From Parachlamydia sp. (GTDB lineage: Bacteria > Chlamydiota > Chlamydiia > Chlamydiales > Parachlamydiaceae), in NCBI GenBank assembly GCA_021298935.1, contig JAJTHR010000228.1, positions 1 to 6,847 of the forward strand: a stretch of DNA of 6,847 nucleotides, in the 5' to 3' direction. The notes beneath the pieces are model-generated. The model was not told where the DNA came from. It searched no databases and saw nothing but the letters and a program-made list of their open reading frames with translations. Positions 1-6,548 of this stretch are shown piece after piece (the first letter of the stretch is position 1; the number at the start of each line of letters is the position of its first letter). Position numbers and translations under genes: made by a program.

Positions 1-2
1 AG

Positions 3-119
3 ACCAATTTCGGATACGATAAGTCGGTTCAGTTTGCATGGGTAGCCTTTGTTTTATTTAGTCAGAAACAGACTACTCCATGCTTTTTTTATTTACATTC
101 TATTTCAAATTTGACGTGA
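3..119 (+). pseudogene. C-terminal remnant of an IS5-type transposase (partial, degenerate)
   Basis: An open frame enters from the left edge and encodes 38 residues up to TGA at 117-119. Its first half (TNFGYDKSVQFAWVAFVLF) resembles the end of IS5/IS427-type DDE transposases, where a stretch of the form RRIATRYDK is followed by a hydrophobic segment (a family pattern recalled, not searched). The tail after residue 20 does not look like the family and may be a frameshifted ending. A terminus-like sequence lies just downstream at about 121-141, as expected for the end of such an element. The assignment rests on a short, diverged match and is tentative. Only the extreme C-terminus is in the window, so the state of the rest is unknown. 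Confidence 0.4.
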
Positions 120-120
120 A

Positions 121-141
121 GGCTATTGTGCAACAAGGCCC
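121..141. repeat. Putative terminal inverted repeat of the left insertion sequence
   Basis: Read on the - strand from 141 inward, the sequence begins GGGCCTTGTTGCACAATAG. This resembles the GG(G)C..TGTTGCA starts common at the ends of IS5-type and some other elements. It sits 2-22 bp beyond the stop of the transposase remnant at 3-119, which is the usual geometry. The partner repeat would lie left of the window, so the pairing cannot be verified here. Confidence 0.35.
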
Positions 142-142
142 T

Positions 143-238
143 TCAGATACGGATTCGTAGATTCGTTTTATCAATTTTATTCTGACTTATTTTAGGAATA
201 CAATTGATTCCATCCAGTTCTACAGCAGCATTTGCATC
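143..238 (-). pseudogene. Possible second transposase fragment (IS5-like), opposite orientation
   Basis: On the - strand, 31 codons from 238 to a stop at 143-145 read DANAAVELDGINCIPKISQN and continue KIDKTNLRIRI. This recalls the IS5-family segment with a YDANAL-like motif, a GI.PVIPP block and a K.NRK block (family pattern from memory), with a few residues missing between DANAAVEL and GI. No in-frame start or upstream transposase sequence is visible, and the frame ends two bases from the putative IS end at 141. One reading is an old transposase copy interrupted by a later element. The match is short and could be chance. Confidence 0.25.
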
Positions 239-319
239 ATTAAAAAAAATAATTAATAGCATTATTTTAGACAATTTACAATAATCCTTTAGTTCTGGAC
301 ATTTTTTCGAGAGTAAAAC

Positions 320-3232
320 ATGAAAAAGCTCTTTGGATTTTTTATTGCCTCCCTTTTGGTCATTTGTATTCCCCTATCAGGAAACGATTCCTATAGGGAC
401 ATTAAAGATCAAACACGCACCCCTATCCTCACTCCTGGCTTTGCCAAAAGGCAAACGGCTAAAATCCGCCTTTCAAACGGACTGGAAGCATGGATTATTT
501 CAGATCCACTGGCTCCGCAATCGGGAGCGGTATTGACGGTGCAGGCTGGCAGCTGGGATGATCCCGATGATTATCCAGGACTTGCCCATTTCCTCGAACA
601 CATGCTTTTTCTCGGGACAGAAAAATATCCGATTGAATCTGATTACGACCGCTTTATCAAAGCCCATGGCGGTCAGGCAAATGCCTACACAACGACCGAC
701 TACACGCTCTACCTTTTCTCCGTCAACCATTCAGCATTCGATGAAGCCCTCGACCGGTTTGCCACGTTTTTTAAAACCCCCCTTTTTAATCCATCCGGAG
801 TGGGAAGGGAATTGCAAGCGATCGATCAGGAATTCTCTAAAAACGTAAATAATGACGAGGACCGGATCTTTCATGTACAAAAAGAGCTTAGCAATCCCAA
901 GCATCCCTACCATCGGTTTAGCACCGGCAATTCTTCTACTCTTTCAAATGTATCGCAGGAAGTTTTAAAAAATTGGTACCAAGACCATTATAGCGCCCAT
1001 TTAATGAGTTTAATCGTGTATGGATCAGCCCCTCTTGAAACATTAAAACAGCTGGTCGTGCAGGATTTTAGCGCCATCCCTTCAACGGGGAGGGAACCTG
1101 AGAAAATTCGCGAATCGGTTTTTGATGAAAGCGAGCTTCAGGGTAAAATGACCTATATTGAACCGATCCGCGAGTCCAGGTCCCTACGTTTGACATGGGA
1201 AATCCCAATAAAGACATTAGATCCCCAAAGGGATTATAAAATTGAAACCCTTCTTTGCTACGTATTAGGGCATGAAGGGGAAGGCAGTCTTCTTGCCTCC
1301 TTAAAAAAAGACCATTTAGCCGAAACCCTCACTTGCGGGGCCTACCGGCTTGGTTCTGATACCCTTCTTTTTGCGATCCAGGCAGGTCTGACTGAAAAAG
1401 GACTTAAAGAAGCCGGAAAGGTCACCGAACGCTGCTTTCAAGCCATCCGCCTGCTTCAAAACACCCTTTTTCCAGCCTATATCTTTGATGAAGTGCAAAA
1501 AATTGCCGTCCTTAATTATCAATACCAACCTCAGAAAGAGCCTTTTGAATCGCTCATGTCTTTGGGTGGGCTGCTAGTCAAAGAAGAGATGGCGACTTTT
1601 CCAGAAAAACAGTGGATTCCTCAAAAATTTGCGCCTGAAAAAGTGGCTGATTTCTTAAGCTATCTGACTCCTCAGCGAGCTGCTGTCACCTTGATTGCCA
1701 AGCAGACAGAGCTTCCTATGGTATTGGAAAAGAAAGAAAAATGGATGGGTGTCCCCTACGATCAAAAAGAAATTCCAGCTGAAGAGCTGAAAAGTTGGCA
1801 AACAACTCCAATTGATCCATCGCTCCATTTTCCAGCCCCAAATCAATTCATCCCTCACTTACCCTCTCTCCTTACGCTTGACCAAAAAGAAGATGAAAAA
1901 AGCATTCCCCAACCCATACAGCTCATTGACAATCAGGAAGGGATTCTCTACTTCAAGGAAGATAAGCAGTTCTTCGTGCCAAAAATGGTATGGGCCTTTG
2001 AGGTGCAAAGCCCGATGATCAATAAGGAAAGCGCCTCCCTTTCCGTATTAGGTGACCTTTATTTAAAATGCCTGCAGGAATCCCTGAATCCTTTCTACTA
2101 CCCTGCCTCCCTGGCTGATTTGGAATATGAAATGAAGCAGGAAGAGCGCGGGCTGGTTCTCACGATCAAAGGATATCATGATAAGGCTGAGGTGCTTTTT
2201 GATGAAATAATGGCAAAATTAAAAAAATGCAGCCCGACTGAAAATGAATTCGAACTGTATAAAAACCAGTTATTGCGGGATTATCAAAACTTCAACCAGG
2301 AAAGCGCTCTCGATCAAGGCATTGAAACGTTGCAATGCCTATTGCATCAAACTTATGCCTCCAATGCACAAAAAGCCCAAGCGATTCAACCTGTCACTTA
2401 CAGGCAATTTTTAGCCTATTCCCATTTGATGTTTGATCAAGCCTACATCAGAGGACTCGTTTACGGTCAGGGAGATGAAATTCAAGCTAAAAGGCTTTGG
2501 TCCAAACTTCAATCCACATTGAGCAGTCAGCCATTGCCTGAAAATGAACGTCTGGTGGAGCGCATCCTTGTTCTTTCAGATGAGGGGCCTTATTCGGTGA
2601 AAATTAAAGTTCCCTCCCCCGCCCATGCGGTGGTTTTGGCAATTGAAGACAAGTTTTTCTCGTTTAAGACACGGGCTGCCCAGCAAATTCTTGCGCAAGC
2701 CATGGCGAGCCCCTTCTATGCGACACTAAGGACCAAACAGCAGACCGGATACATTGTTTATAACCTCGCAGAAGAAATCAATAAACACCTATTTACTATC
2801 TTTGCTGTTCAATCCAATACGCATGACGCAAGAGATCTGCTTGCACGCTTTGAATTATTCATTGAAACATTTTTACACGACATGGCGGCGTCACATCTCA
2901 CAGAAGAAAAATTTGAAACTATTCGTGAAGCATTGAAAATACGCATGATGCAGCCCCCCACTAACCTATCTGAAATGGGAGAACTTCTTAAGCTTTTGAC
3001 CTTTAGCTATGATGGAGATTTTGACTGGATTGCAAAAAGGGTGCAAGGCTTTCAGGACCTAACCTATCCAGAATTTTTAGAGATAGCCACTCAATTTTTG
3101 GGGAAAGAAAATAAAAAAAGAGTCGCCATTCTGGTAAAAGGAAATGTCTCCTCCACTAAAAATCTTCATTACGTTCCCCTTAAATCTCCACAGGAACTAA
3201 AAAAAATCAGCCGGTATACCCACATAAAATAA
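320..3232 (+). CDS. Exported M16A zinc metalloprotease (insulinase/pitrilysin-like)
   Basis: This is a 970-residue, full-length member of peptidase family M16A, whose members (E. coli protease III, insulin-degrading enzyme) enclose and degrade peptides of limited size. Residues 1-21 (MKK plus a hydrophobic core ending near PLSGN) look like a Sec signal, so a periplasmic site is likely. The inverted zinc motif HFLEH lies at 90-94 (H90, catalytic E93, H94). E171, 77 residues after H94, fits the distal zinc ligand, and E164 fits the conserved upstream glutamate. LRTKQQTGYIV at 803-813 carries the Arg and Tyr (R804, Y811) that help bind substrate in the second half of the enzyme. The length accommodates the usual four-domain clam, roughly 45-260, 270-500, 520-740 and 750-960. 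A weak GAGAG at 309-313 precedes the ATG at 320. It resembles the protease III/insulinase (ptr) found across Chlamydiae, but orthology was not tested. No frameshift or lost catalytic residue is seen. Confidence 0.95.
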   Translation: MKKLFGFFIASLLVICIPLSGNDSYRDIKDQTRTPILTPGFAKRQTAKIRLSNGLEAWIISDPLAPQSGAVLTVQAGSWDDPDDYPGLAHFLEHMLFLGTEKYPIESDYDRFIKAHGGQANAYTTTDYTLYLFSVNHSAFDEALDRFATFFKTPLFNPSGVGRELQAIDQEFSKNVNNDEDRIFHVQKELSNPKHPYHRFSTGNSSTLSNVSQEVLKNWYQDHYSAHLMSLIVYGSAPLETLKQLVVQDFSAIPSTGREPEKIRESVFDESELQGKMTYIEPIRESRSLRLTWEIPIKTLDPQRDYKIETLLCYVLGHEGEGSLLASLKKDHLAETLTCGAYRLGSDTLLFAIQAGLTEKGLKEAGKVTERCFQAIRLLQNTLFPAYIFDEVQKIAVLNYQYQPQKEPFESLMSLGGLLVKEEMATFPEKQWIPQKFAPEKVADFLSYLTPQRAAVTLIAKQTELPMVLEKKEKWMGVPYDQKEIPAEELKSWQTTPIDPSLHFPAPNQFIPHLPSLLTLDQKEDEKSIPQPIQLIDNQEGILYFKEDKQFFVPKMVWAFEVQSPMINKESASLSVLGDLYLKCLQESLNPFYYPASLADLEYEMKQEERGLVLTIKGYHDKAEVLFDEIMAKLKKCSPTENEFELYKNQLLRDYQNFNQESALDQGIETLQCLLHQTYASNAQKAQAIQPVTYRQFLAYSHLMFDQAYIRGLVYGQGDEIQAKRLWSKLQSTLSSQPLPENERLVERILVLSDEGPYSVKIKVPSPAHAVVLAIEDKFFSFKTRAAQQILAQAMASPFYATLRTKQQTGYIVYNLAEEINKHLFTIFAVQSNTHDARDLLARFELFIETFLHDMAASHLTEEKFETIREALKIRMMQPPTNLSEMGELLKLLTFSYDGDFDWIAKRVQGFQDLTYPEFLEIATQFLGKENKKRVAILVKGNVSSTKNLHYVPLKSPQELKKISRYTHIK

Positions 3233-3268
3233 GGTTTATGATAAAGAGTGTTTTTTTATAGGTAAGCA

Positions 3269-4207
3269 ATGGTTCCGGTCGATCTTTTTCATTGGGTGAT
3301 ATTTAATGCGGTCATTTTCTGTCTTTTGGGCTTTGATTTATGGCTTTTTTACCGCAATCCCCATTCTATCAAATTTAAAGAAGCCATCATTACCTCAATC
3401 GGCTGGATTTTTCTAGCCCTCTGCTTTAACGTGTGGCTTTATTTTAGTTTTGGTTCAGATCCAGCCCTTAAATTTTTGACCGGTTATCTGCTTGAAAAAT
3501 CTTTAAGCGTGGACAACCTGTTTATCTTCCTTTTAGTCTTTTCTCACTTTAAAGTGCCTGATGATTGCAAGCATCGTGTTTTATTTTATGGTGTATTAGG
3601 GGCAATCATCATGCGAGGCTTGCTCATATGGGCAGGTGTCGCATTGGTCAGCAACTTTGCGTGGACTTTTTACTTCTTCGGCCTCTTTTTAATTTATACC
3701 GGTTTCAAGATGGCATTCAGCAAAGAGATCGATTTAAAAATGGAAGAAAATCGTATGTACCGCCTAATTAAATCGACAATAGGCATTACACCCGACTACC
3801 GGGGGCAGGCATTCTTTGTTAAAATTGACGAAAGATGGGTTGCCACCCCTCTTTTTTTGGTGGTGATGCTGATAGAAATGGCCGACCTTGTCTTCGCCCT
3901 TGATTCCATTCCTGCCATTTTAGGAATTACGACAGACCCCTTTATCGTCTATACTTCAAATGTGTTTGCTATCCTTGGACTCCGTTCCCTGTTTTTTGTT
4001 TTAGAAGGAATGATGAAACGCTTTTATCTCCTTCATTATGCTCTTTCCTTCATTCTTGTCTTTATCGGCATAAAAATGCTGAGTGCTAATATTTACCATA
4101 TTCCCACACCTGTGGCTCTTGGAATTTTAGTCAGTACTCTGGCCCTTGCAGTTATTTTTTCTTATATCTACCCATTAAATAATGAAGAGGATGAAACAAT
4201 TAAATAA
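3269..4207 (+). CDS. TerC/Alx-family integral membrane protein (probable metal exporter)
   Basis: This 312-residue multi-pass membrane protein belongs to the TerC family. Its length is close to E. coli Alx (about 320). About eight or nine hydrophobic segments can be seen. The two family signatures are present: GYLLEKSLSVDN at 72-83 and EMADLVFALDSIPA at 203-216, whose acidic residues (E76, D82, D206, D212) lie in membrane segments and are the likely ion-handling positions. The second signature runs on into SNVFAILGLRSLFF, also typical. Family members have been linked to manganese efflux and tellurite or alkaline-pH phenotypes; the substrate here is inferred as Mn2+ and not shown. A polar loop at about 150-190 separates the two halves. 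The ATG at 3269 follows AGG at 3260-3262. The gene starts 36 bp after the protease stop with no terminator between, so co-transcription is possible. That gap is too short for a yybP-ykoY manganese riboswitch, which controls alx in E. coli. Confidence 0.93.
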   Translation: MVPVDLFHWVIFNAVIFCLLGFDLWLFYRNPHSIKFKEAIITSIGWIFLALCFNVWLYFSFGSDPALKFLTGYLLEKSLSVDNLFIFLLVFSHFKVPDDCKHRVLFYGVLGAIIMRGLLIWAGVALVSNFAWTFYFFGLFLIYTGFKMAFSKEIDLKMEENRMYRLIKSTIGITPDYRGQAFFVKIDERWVATPLFLVVMLIEMADLVFALDSIPAILGITTDPFIVYTSNVFAILGLRSLFFVLEGMMKRFYLLHYALSFILVFIGIKMLSANIYHIPTPVALGILVSTLALAVIFSYIYPLNNEEDETIK

Positions 4208-4224
4208 CTATATAAATAATTTTA

Positions 4225-4253
4225 TTGTTATTAATTTAATAAAATAGTAGAAT
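4225..4253 (+). promoter_or_regulatory. Candidate sigma-70/66-type promoter for the small downstream gene
   Basis: TTGTTA at 4225-4230 and TAGAAT at 4248-4253 are separated by 17 bp, matching the -35/-10 consensus at 4/6 and 5/6 positions. Transcription would begin near 4260, giving a short leader containing GAGG at 4269-4272 before the ATG at 4277. The surrounding sequence is very AT-rich, so a chance match is quite possible. Confidence 0.35.
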
Positions 4254-4276
4254 TAATACTAAAACATTGAGGTATT

Positions 4277-4594
4277 ATGGTTATCAAAGAACTTCACAAT
4301 AAGATTGAAGAAAATCAGAAGAAGATGGCTGAGATGATGATCAATTTGGATATTTTAAAAGAGGAATATCAAAATTTAATGAAGGAATTGGGGCTGACAG
4401 CGGAAGAATTAAAATCTTTTGCAAAAAATTCTGAAAATTTTTCCCCGCCGATTTGGGAACAGCTTCAAAATGAAAAGAAAGAGGTAGAGGAGAAGCTTGA
4501 TTTAGCTCTTAATAACATCCCCGATCCGCTTAAAGTAAGAAAGACCATGGATCAAAAAAGTGCGATACAAAACCATTGGCTTTTTGTTCGCTAG
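4277..4594 (+). CDS. Small charged coiled-coil protein of unknown function
   Basis: I do not recognise this 105-residue protein. Residues 1-42 are rich in Glu, Lys, Met and Leu with a heptad-like pattern (EENQKKMAEMM, LKEEYQNLMKEL) and should form a helix or coiled coil. A second charged helix follows at about 62-80 (NEKKEVEEKLDLAL), separated by a SPPIW turn near 56-60. The C-terminal 25 residues (NIPDPLKVRKTMDQ onward) are less helical and end in WLFVR. There is no signal peptide, membrane segment or cysteine. The start is supported by GAGG at 4269-4272, four bases before the ATG. It lies 69 bp after the TerC gene on the same strand, with a possible promoter of its own in between. The codon pattern and ribosome-binding site favour a real gene. 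A structural, chaperone-like or regulatory role is possible, but nothing in the sequence decides it. Confidence 0.75.
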   Translation: MVIKELHNKIEENQKKMAEMMINLDILKEEYQNLMKELGLTAEELKSFAKNSENFSPPIWEQLQNEKKEVEEKLDLALNNIPDPLKVRKTMDQKSAIQNHWLFVR

Positions 4595-4654
4595 AAAAAG
4601 CCTCATTAATTTTAAGAAGTACCTTTTTTCAAATGCTACCCTTCTTTTCTAAAA

Positions 4655-4700
4655 GATTGGGACTGCCTTGACACATAAATTTTTGACTAGCGTCCCAATC
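4655..4700. repeat. 9-bp inverted repeat with 28-bp loop
   Basis: GATTGGGAC (4655-4663) is exactly complementary to GTCCCAATC (4692-4700). No T-run follows the right arm, so it does not look like an intrinsic terminator. The right arm is part of a longer motif (4674-4700) that recurs in degenerate form at 4895-4919, suggesting that this is remnant repeat DNA and not a regulatory hairpin. Confidence 0.5.
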
Positions 4701-4717
4701 GCAGGCCTTGTCAATTA

Positions 4718-4879
4718 ATACCATTTCCCGAAATTAAAATCATAAAGTTGAGTTGTCAGCGCTTCAGATTTAAAAGATCTTTTCGAAGTTGATATCTTTG
4801 AATATCAACAAGGAGAGATCTTTTAAAGATGAAGGTGATCACAAGTTAAATTTATGATTTTAATTTCGGGAAATGGTAT
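4718..4879. repeat. 162-bp palindromic MITE-like element
   Basis: The outer 29 bases (4718-4746) are perfectly complementary to 4851-4879, and both ends carry ATACCATTTCCCG. Inside, TTTAAAAGATCT (4769-4780) pairs with 4816-4827, and GTTGATAT (4788-4795) pairs with ATATCAAC (4802-4809) around a 6-base loop. All arms share one centre near 4798, so the whole element folds as a single long hairpin, with mismatches mainly at about 4747-4768. It encodes no protein. TA dinucleotides inside the termini (4719-4720 and 4877-4878) would fit a TA target duplication if the true repeat starts at CCATTTCCC, as in IS630/Tc1-type MITEs. Parentage is inference; no transposase is nearby. Confidence 0.8.
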
Positions 4880-5066
4880 AACTCTTCTTTCAGGCATAAA
4901 TTTAGTTGACATTCCAATCCTGAAGAATCCAAAGCTTCATCACTAGTTGGTCAATTGCCTAGAGAAAAAATAAATAAGAAGAATGACTTGTCTGAAATAT
5001 TTTTTTCTTTTATCCCCATGAAAAAGAGCTCAACAAAATTTTTTACAATTTCAAGTTAAAACAAAA

Positions 5067-5867
5067 ATGAAAAATTGTGTATTCATTATGGTCCTTTGCC
5101 TATCTGGTCTTTTATCAAATACATTCCTAAATTCAATTGTTGCTCCTCCTTTATACAGCTGGAAGCCTGAGGGATGGGATAATTTTGGTGATGCTTTGTC
5201 TAAGCCCCTGGTTGAAAGAATATTAAAAAGAAAAATTAAAACAGCCACTTTGCATGAGCCTAAATTTTTAGCAATCGGATCGATTCTTCACACAGCTTTT
5301 AATGACGATGTTGTTTGGGGCAGTGGTATATTGACAGGCTGGCTGCCGGACCATATTAAAAGATTAGATGTAAGATCAGTGCGTGGTCCTCTTACTCGTG
5401 ATATTCTTTTAAAAAGAGGGATACCTTGCCCTGCTGTTTATGGTGACCCTGCACTACTTATCCCATTATTATTCCCCGAATTTACATGCAATCCTATTAG
5501 AGAATACATTGTCATCCCCCATTTTACAGAAATTGCTTTGTTTGCAGAAGATCCAAATAGTGTCTCGCCCAAAGAACCTTGGCAAACAGTCGTAAAAAAA
5601 ATAACAGAAAGTAAATTTGTTATTGCAAGTTCACTGCATGGAATTATTGTTGCTGAAGCTTTTGGAATCCCTGCTCGAATGCTTTTAGAAACAAATAATG
5701 TTCAACTTTTCAAATATAAGGATTATTATCAAGGCACCGGCCGGCCGAATTTTAAATATGCAACGAGTATTAGCGAAGCATTAAAAATGGGAGGGGAGCC
5801 ACCTGCAAAGGTCGACTTAGGCGATCTTTTAAGTAGCTTTCCCTTTGATTTATGGGAGTTAAAATAA
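5067..5867 (+). CDS. Polysaccharide pyruvyl transferase-family protein with N-terminal signal sequence
   Basis: This 266-residue protein belongs to the polysaccharide pyruvyl transferase family (PF04230; ExoV, GumL and CsaB type), which transfers a pyruvyl group from phosphoenolpyruvate to a sugar as a ketal. Visible signatures in order are DNFGDALSK (38-46), VWGSGI (83-88), VRGPLTRD (105-112), VYGDPALL (124-131) and the C-terminal ASSLHGIIVAEAFGIPA (187-203) with the conserved SSLHG. Residues 1-23 (MKN plus a hydrophobic stretch) look like a signal peptide or membrane anchor, which is unusual for this normally cytosolic family. The protein is also somewhat short; many members have about 300-380 residues. 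No clear Shine-Dalgarno sequence precedes the ATG (the leader is A-rich). The next Met, residue 8, would remove the basic N-terminus, so 5067 is preferred. It heads a probable three-gene cassette with the methyltransferase 50 bp downstream. The acceptor sugar is unknown, and a different transferase chemistry within the fold remains possible. Confidence 0.87.
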   Translation: MKNCVFIMVLCLSGLLSNTFLNSIVAPPLYSWKPEGWDNFGDALSKPLVERILKRKIKTATLHEPKFLAIGSILHTAFNDDVVWGSGILTGWLPDHIKRLDVRSVRGPLTRDILLKRGIPCPAVYGDPALLIPLLFPEFTCNPIREYIVIPHFTEIALFAEDPNSVSPKEPWQTVVKKITESKFVIASSLHGIIVAEAFGIPARMLLETNNVQLFKYKDYYQGTGRPNFKYATSISEALKMGGEPPAKVDLGDLLSSFPFDLWELK

Positions 5868-5907
5868 CGCGCCTATTTGAGTTTTTTTAAGATTTAAAAA
5901 TAAAATT

Positions 5908-5912
5908 GGAGG
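5908..5912 (+). promoter_or_regulatory. Ribosome binding site fixing the methyltransferase start
   Basis: GGAGG lies five bases before the ATG at 5918. An in-frame TTG at 5906 overlaps this motif and cannot use it, so the ATG, which also gives a canonical signal peptide start (MKKN), is the better start. This is the strongest Shine-Dalgarno sequence in the window. Confidence 0.8.
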
Positions 5913-5917
5913 ATAAA

Positions 5918-6547
5918 ATGAAAAAAAATTTTCTTTTAATTATGTTAGGCTTAGTTCTTTTATTTTCACCAAAAATCAATGCTGATTGTCCAGAACCCTA
6001 TTGCTCTATTGTAGATTTGCCTTTTGATAATCATGGTTGGTTTGTCAACAAAGATCAGCTTGAGATTTGTTTAAAAGAAAAGCCCATCAACACCATCATC
6101 GAAATTGGCTCCTGGTTAGGCTGTTCGACTCGCTTTTTTGCCTCTTCCATTGGAGAGAATGGCAAAGTGTATGCAGTTGATACTTGGAAAGGTTCTGTGC
6201 AGGAAGTGGGTGGCCATAAAGATCCTCGTCTCCCCTATCTTTATCAATTATTCTTATCAAATGTAAAGCATGCCAAATTAACTAATAAAATAATCCCTGT
6301 AAGAATGGAATCGGCGGAGGCGGCAAAGGCTTTAAATGTGCAAGCGGATTTAATTTATATTGACGCTGCACATGACGCTGCAAGTGTATATCAAGACATA
6401 ATGGTTTGGAGTCCTCATTTAAAAAAAGATGGAATCCTCTGTGGTGATGATTGGCAGTGGGCAACCGTGCAAGAGGGAGTGACTCAGGCTGCTCGTGAAC
6501 TTAATAAATCCATTTATTCCTCTAAAAATTTTTGGAGATTATATTGA
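5918..6547 (+). CDS. Class I SAM-dependent methyltransferase with Sec signal peptide
   Basis: This 209-residue protein has a Rossmann-type SAM-binding domain. EIGSWLG (62-68) is motif I, the glycine-rich SAM loop. YAVDTW (85-90) supplies the acidic residue (D88) expected to bind the ribose hydroxyls. DLIYIDAAHD (144-153) and GILCGDDW (172-179) match the later motifs of the Methyltransf_24 / CmcI-like group, which includes sugar and small-molecule O-methyltransferases, some of them metal-dependent (D149, D177 and D178 are candidate ligands). Residues 1-22 form a clear signal peptide (MKKN, hydrophobic core, then INA), with likely cleavage before D23. C24 and C29 soon after could form a disulphide after export. 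The start at 5918 is chosen for the GGAGG at 5908-5912. The gene lies 50 bp after the pyruvyl transferase gene and ends one base before the glycosyltransferase ATG, implying one operon with translational coupling. The substrate is unknown; a glycan is inferred from the neighbours. Confidence 0.88.
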   Translation: MKKNFLLIMLGLVLLFSPKINADCPEPYCSIVDLPFDNHGWFVNKDQLEICLKEKPINTIIEIGSWLGCSTRFFASSIGENGKVYAVDTWKGSVQEVGGHKDPRLPYLYQLFLSNVKHAKLTNKIIPVRMESAEAAKALNVQADLIYIDAAHDAASVYQDIMVWSPHLKKDGILCGDDWQWATVQEGVTQAARELNKSIYSSKNFWRLY

Positions 6548-6548
6548 T

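Larger units (their letters stand above)
4595..5066. other. 472-bp intergenic region with repeats, no gene seen
   Basis: No convincing coding sequence lies between the small coiled-coil gene and the pyruvyl transferase gene. The interval contains the 162-bp palindrome at 4718-4879, a 9-bp inverted repeat (4655-4663 with 4692-4700), and degenerate direct repeats on either side of the palindrome. In 4920-5066 I see AT-rich sequence, with TACAAT at 5044-5049 as an unsupported -10 candidate and no matching -35. The promoter of the downstream cassette should lie in this interval but cannot be pinned down. Confidence 0.6.

Noticed and set aside
151..166. GATTCGTA/GATTCGTT tandem 8-mers
   Set aside because: Only two short imperfect copies inside decayed IS sequence; no support for a functional repeat.
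277..282. TACAAT as a -10 box for the protease gene
   Set aside because: No acceptable -35 hexamer lies 16-18 bp upstream, and such hexamers are common in AT-rich DNA.
3233..3268. yybP-ykoY manganese riboswitch before the TerC gene
   Set aside because: The gap is only 36 bp, too short for this riboswitch, and no paired elements are visible.
4219..4245. Hairpin of ATTTTATT and AATAAAAT after the TerC gene as a terminator
   Set aside because: The stem is entirely A/T with an 11-base loop and has no T-run after it; it would be unstable and overlaps the candidate promoter.
5067..5100. Lipoprotein signal at Cys11 of the pyruvyl transferase protein, or at Cys24 of the methyltransferase
   Set aside because: Neither cysteine is preceded by a proper lipobox (Leu precedes the first, Asp the second).
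5051..5248. Reverse-strand open frame opposite the start of the pyruvyl transferase gene
   Set aside because: It lies antisense to a gene with clear family motifs, and its translation shows no recognisable features.
5906..5908. TTG at 5906 as the methyltransferase start
   Set aside because: It overlaps the GGAGG ribosome binding site that serves the ATG at 5918 and would put acidic residues before the signal peptide.
6495..6548. Earlier in-frame start for the truncated glycosyltransferase
   Set aside because: It would overlap the methyltransferase by over 50 bp and hide the signal peptide that begins exactly at the ATG at 6549.
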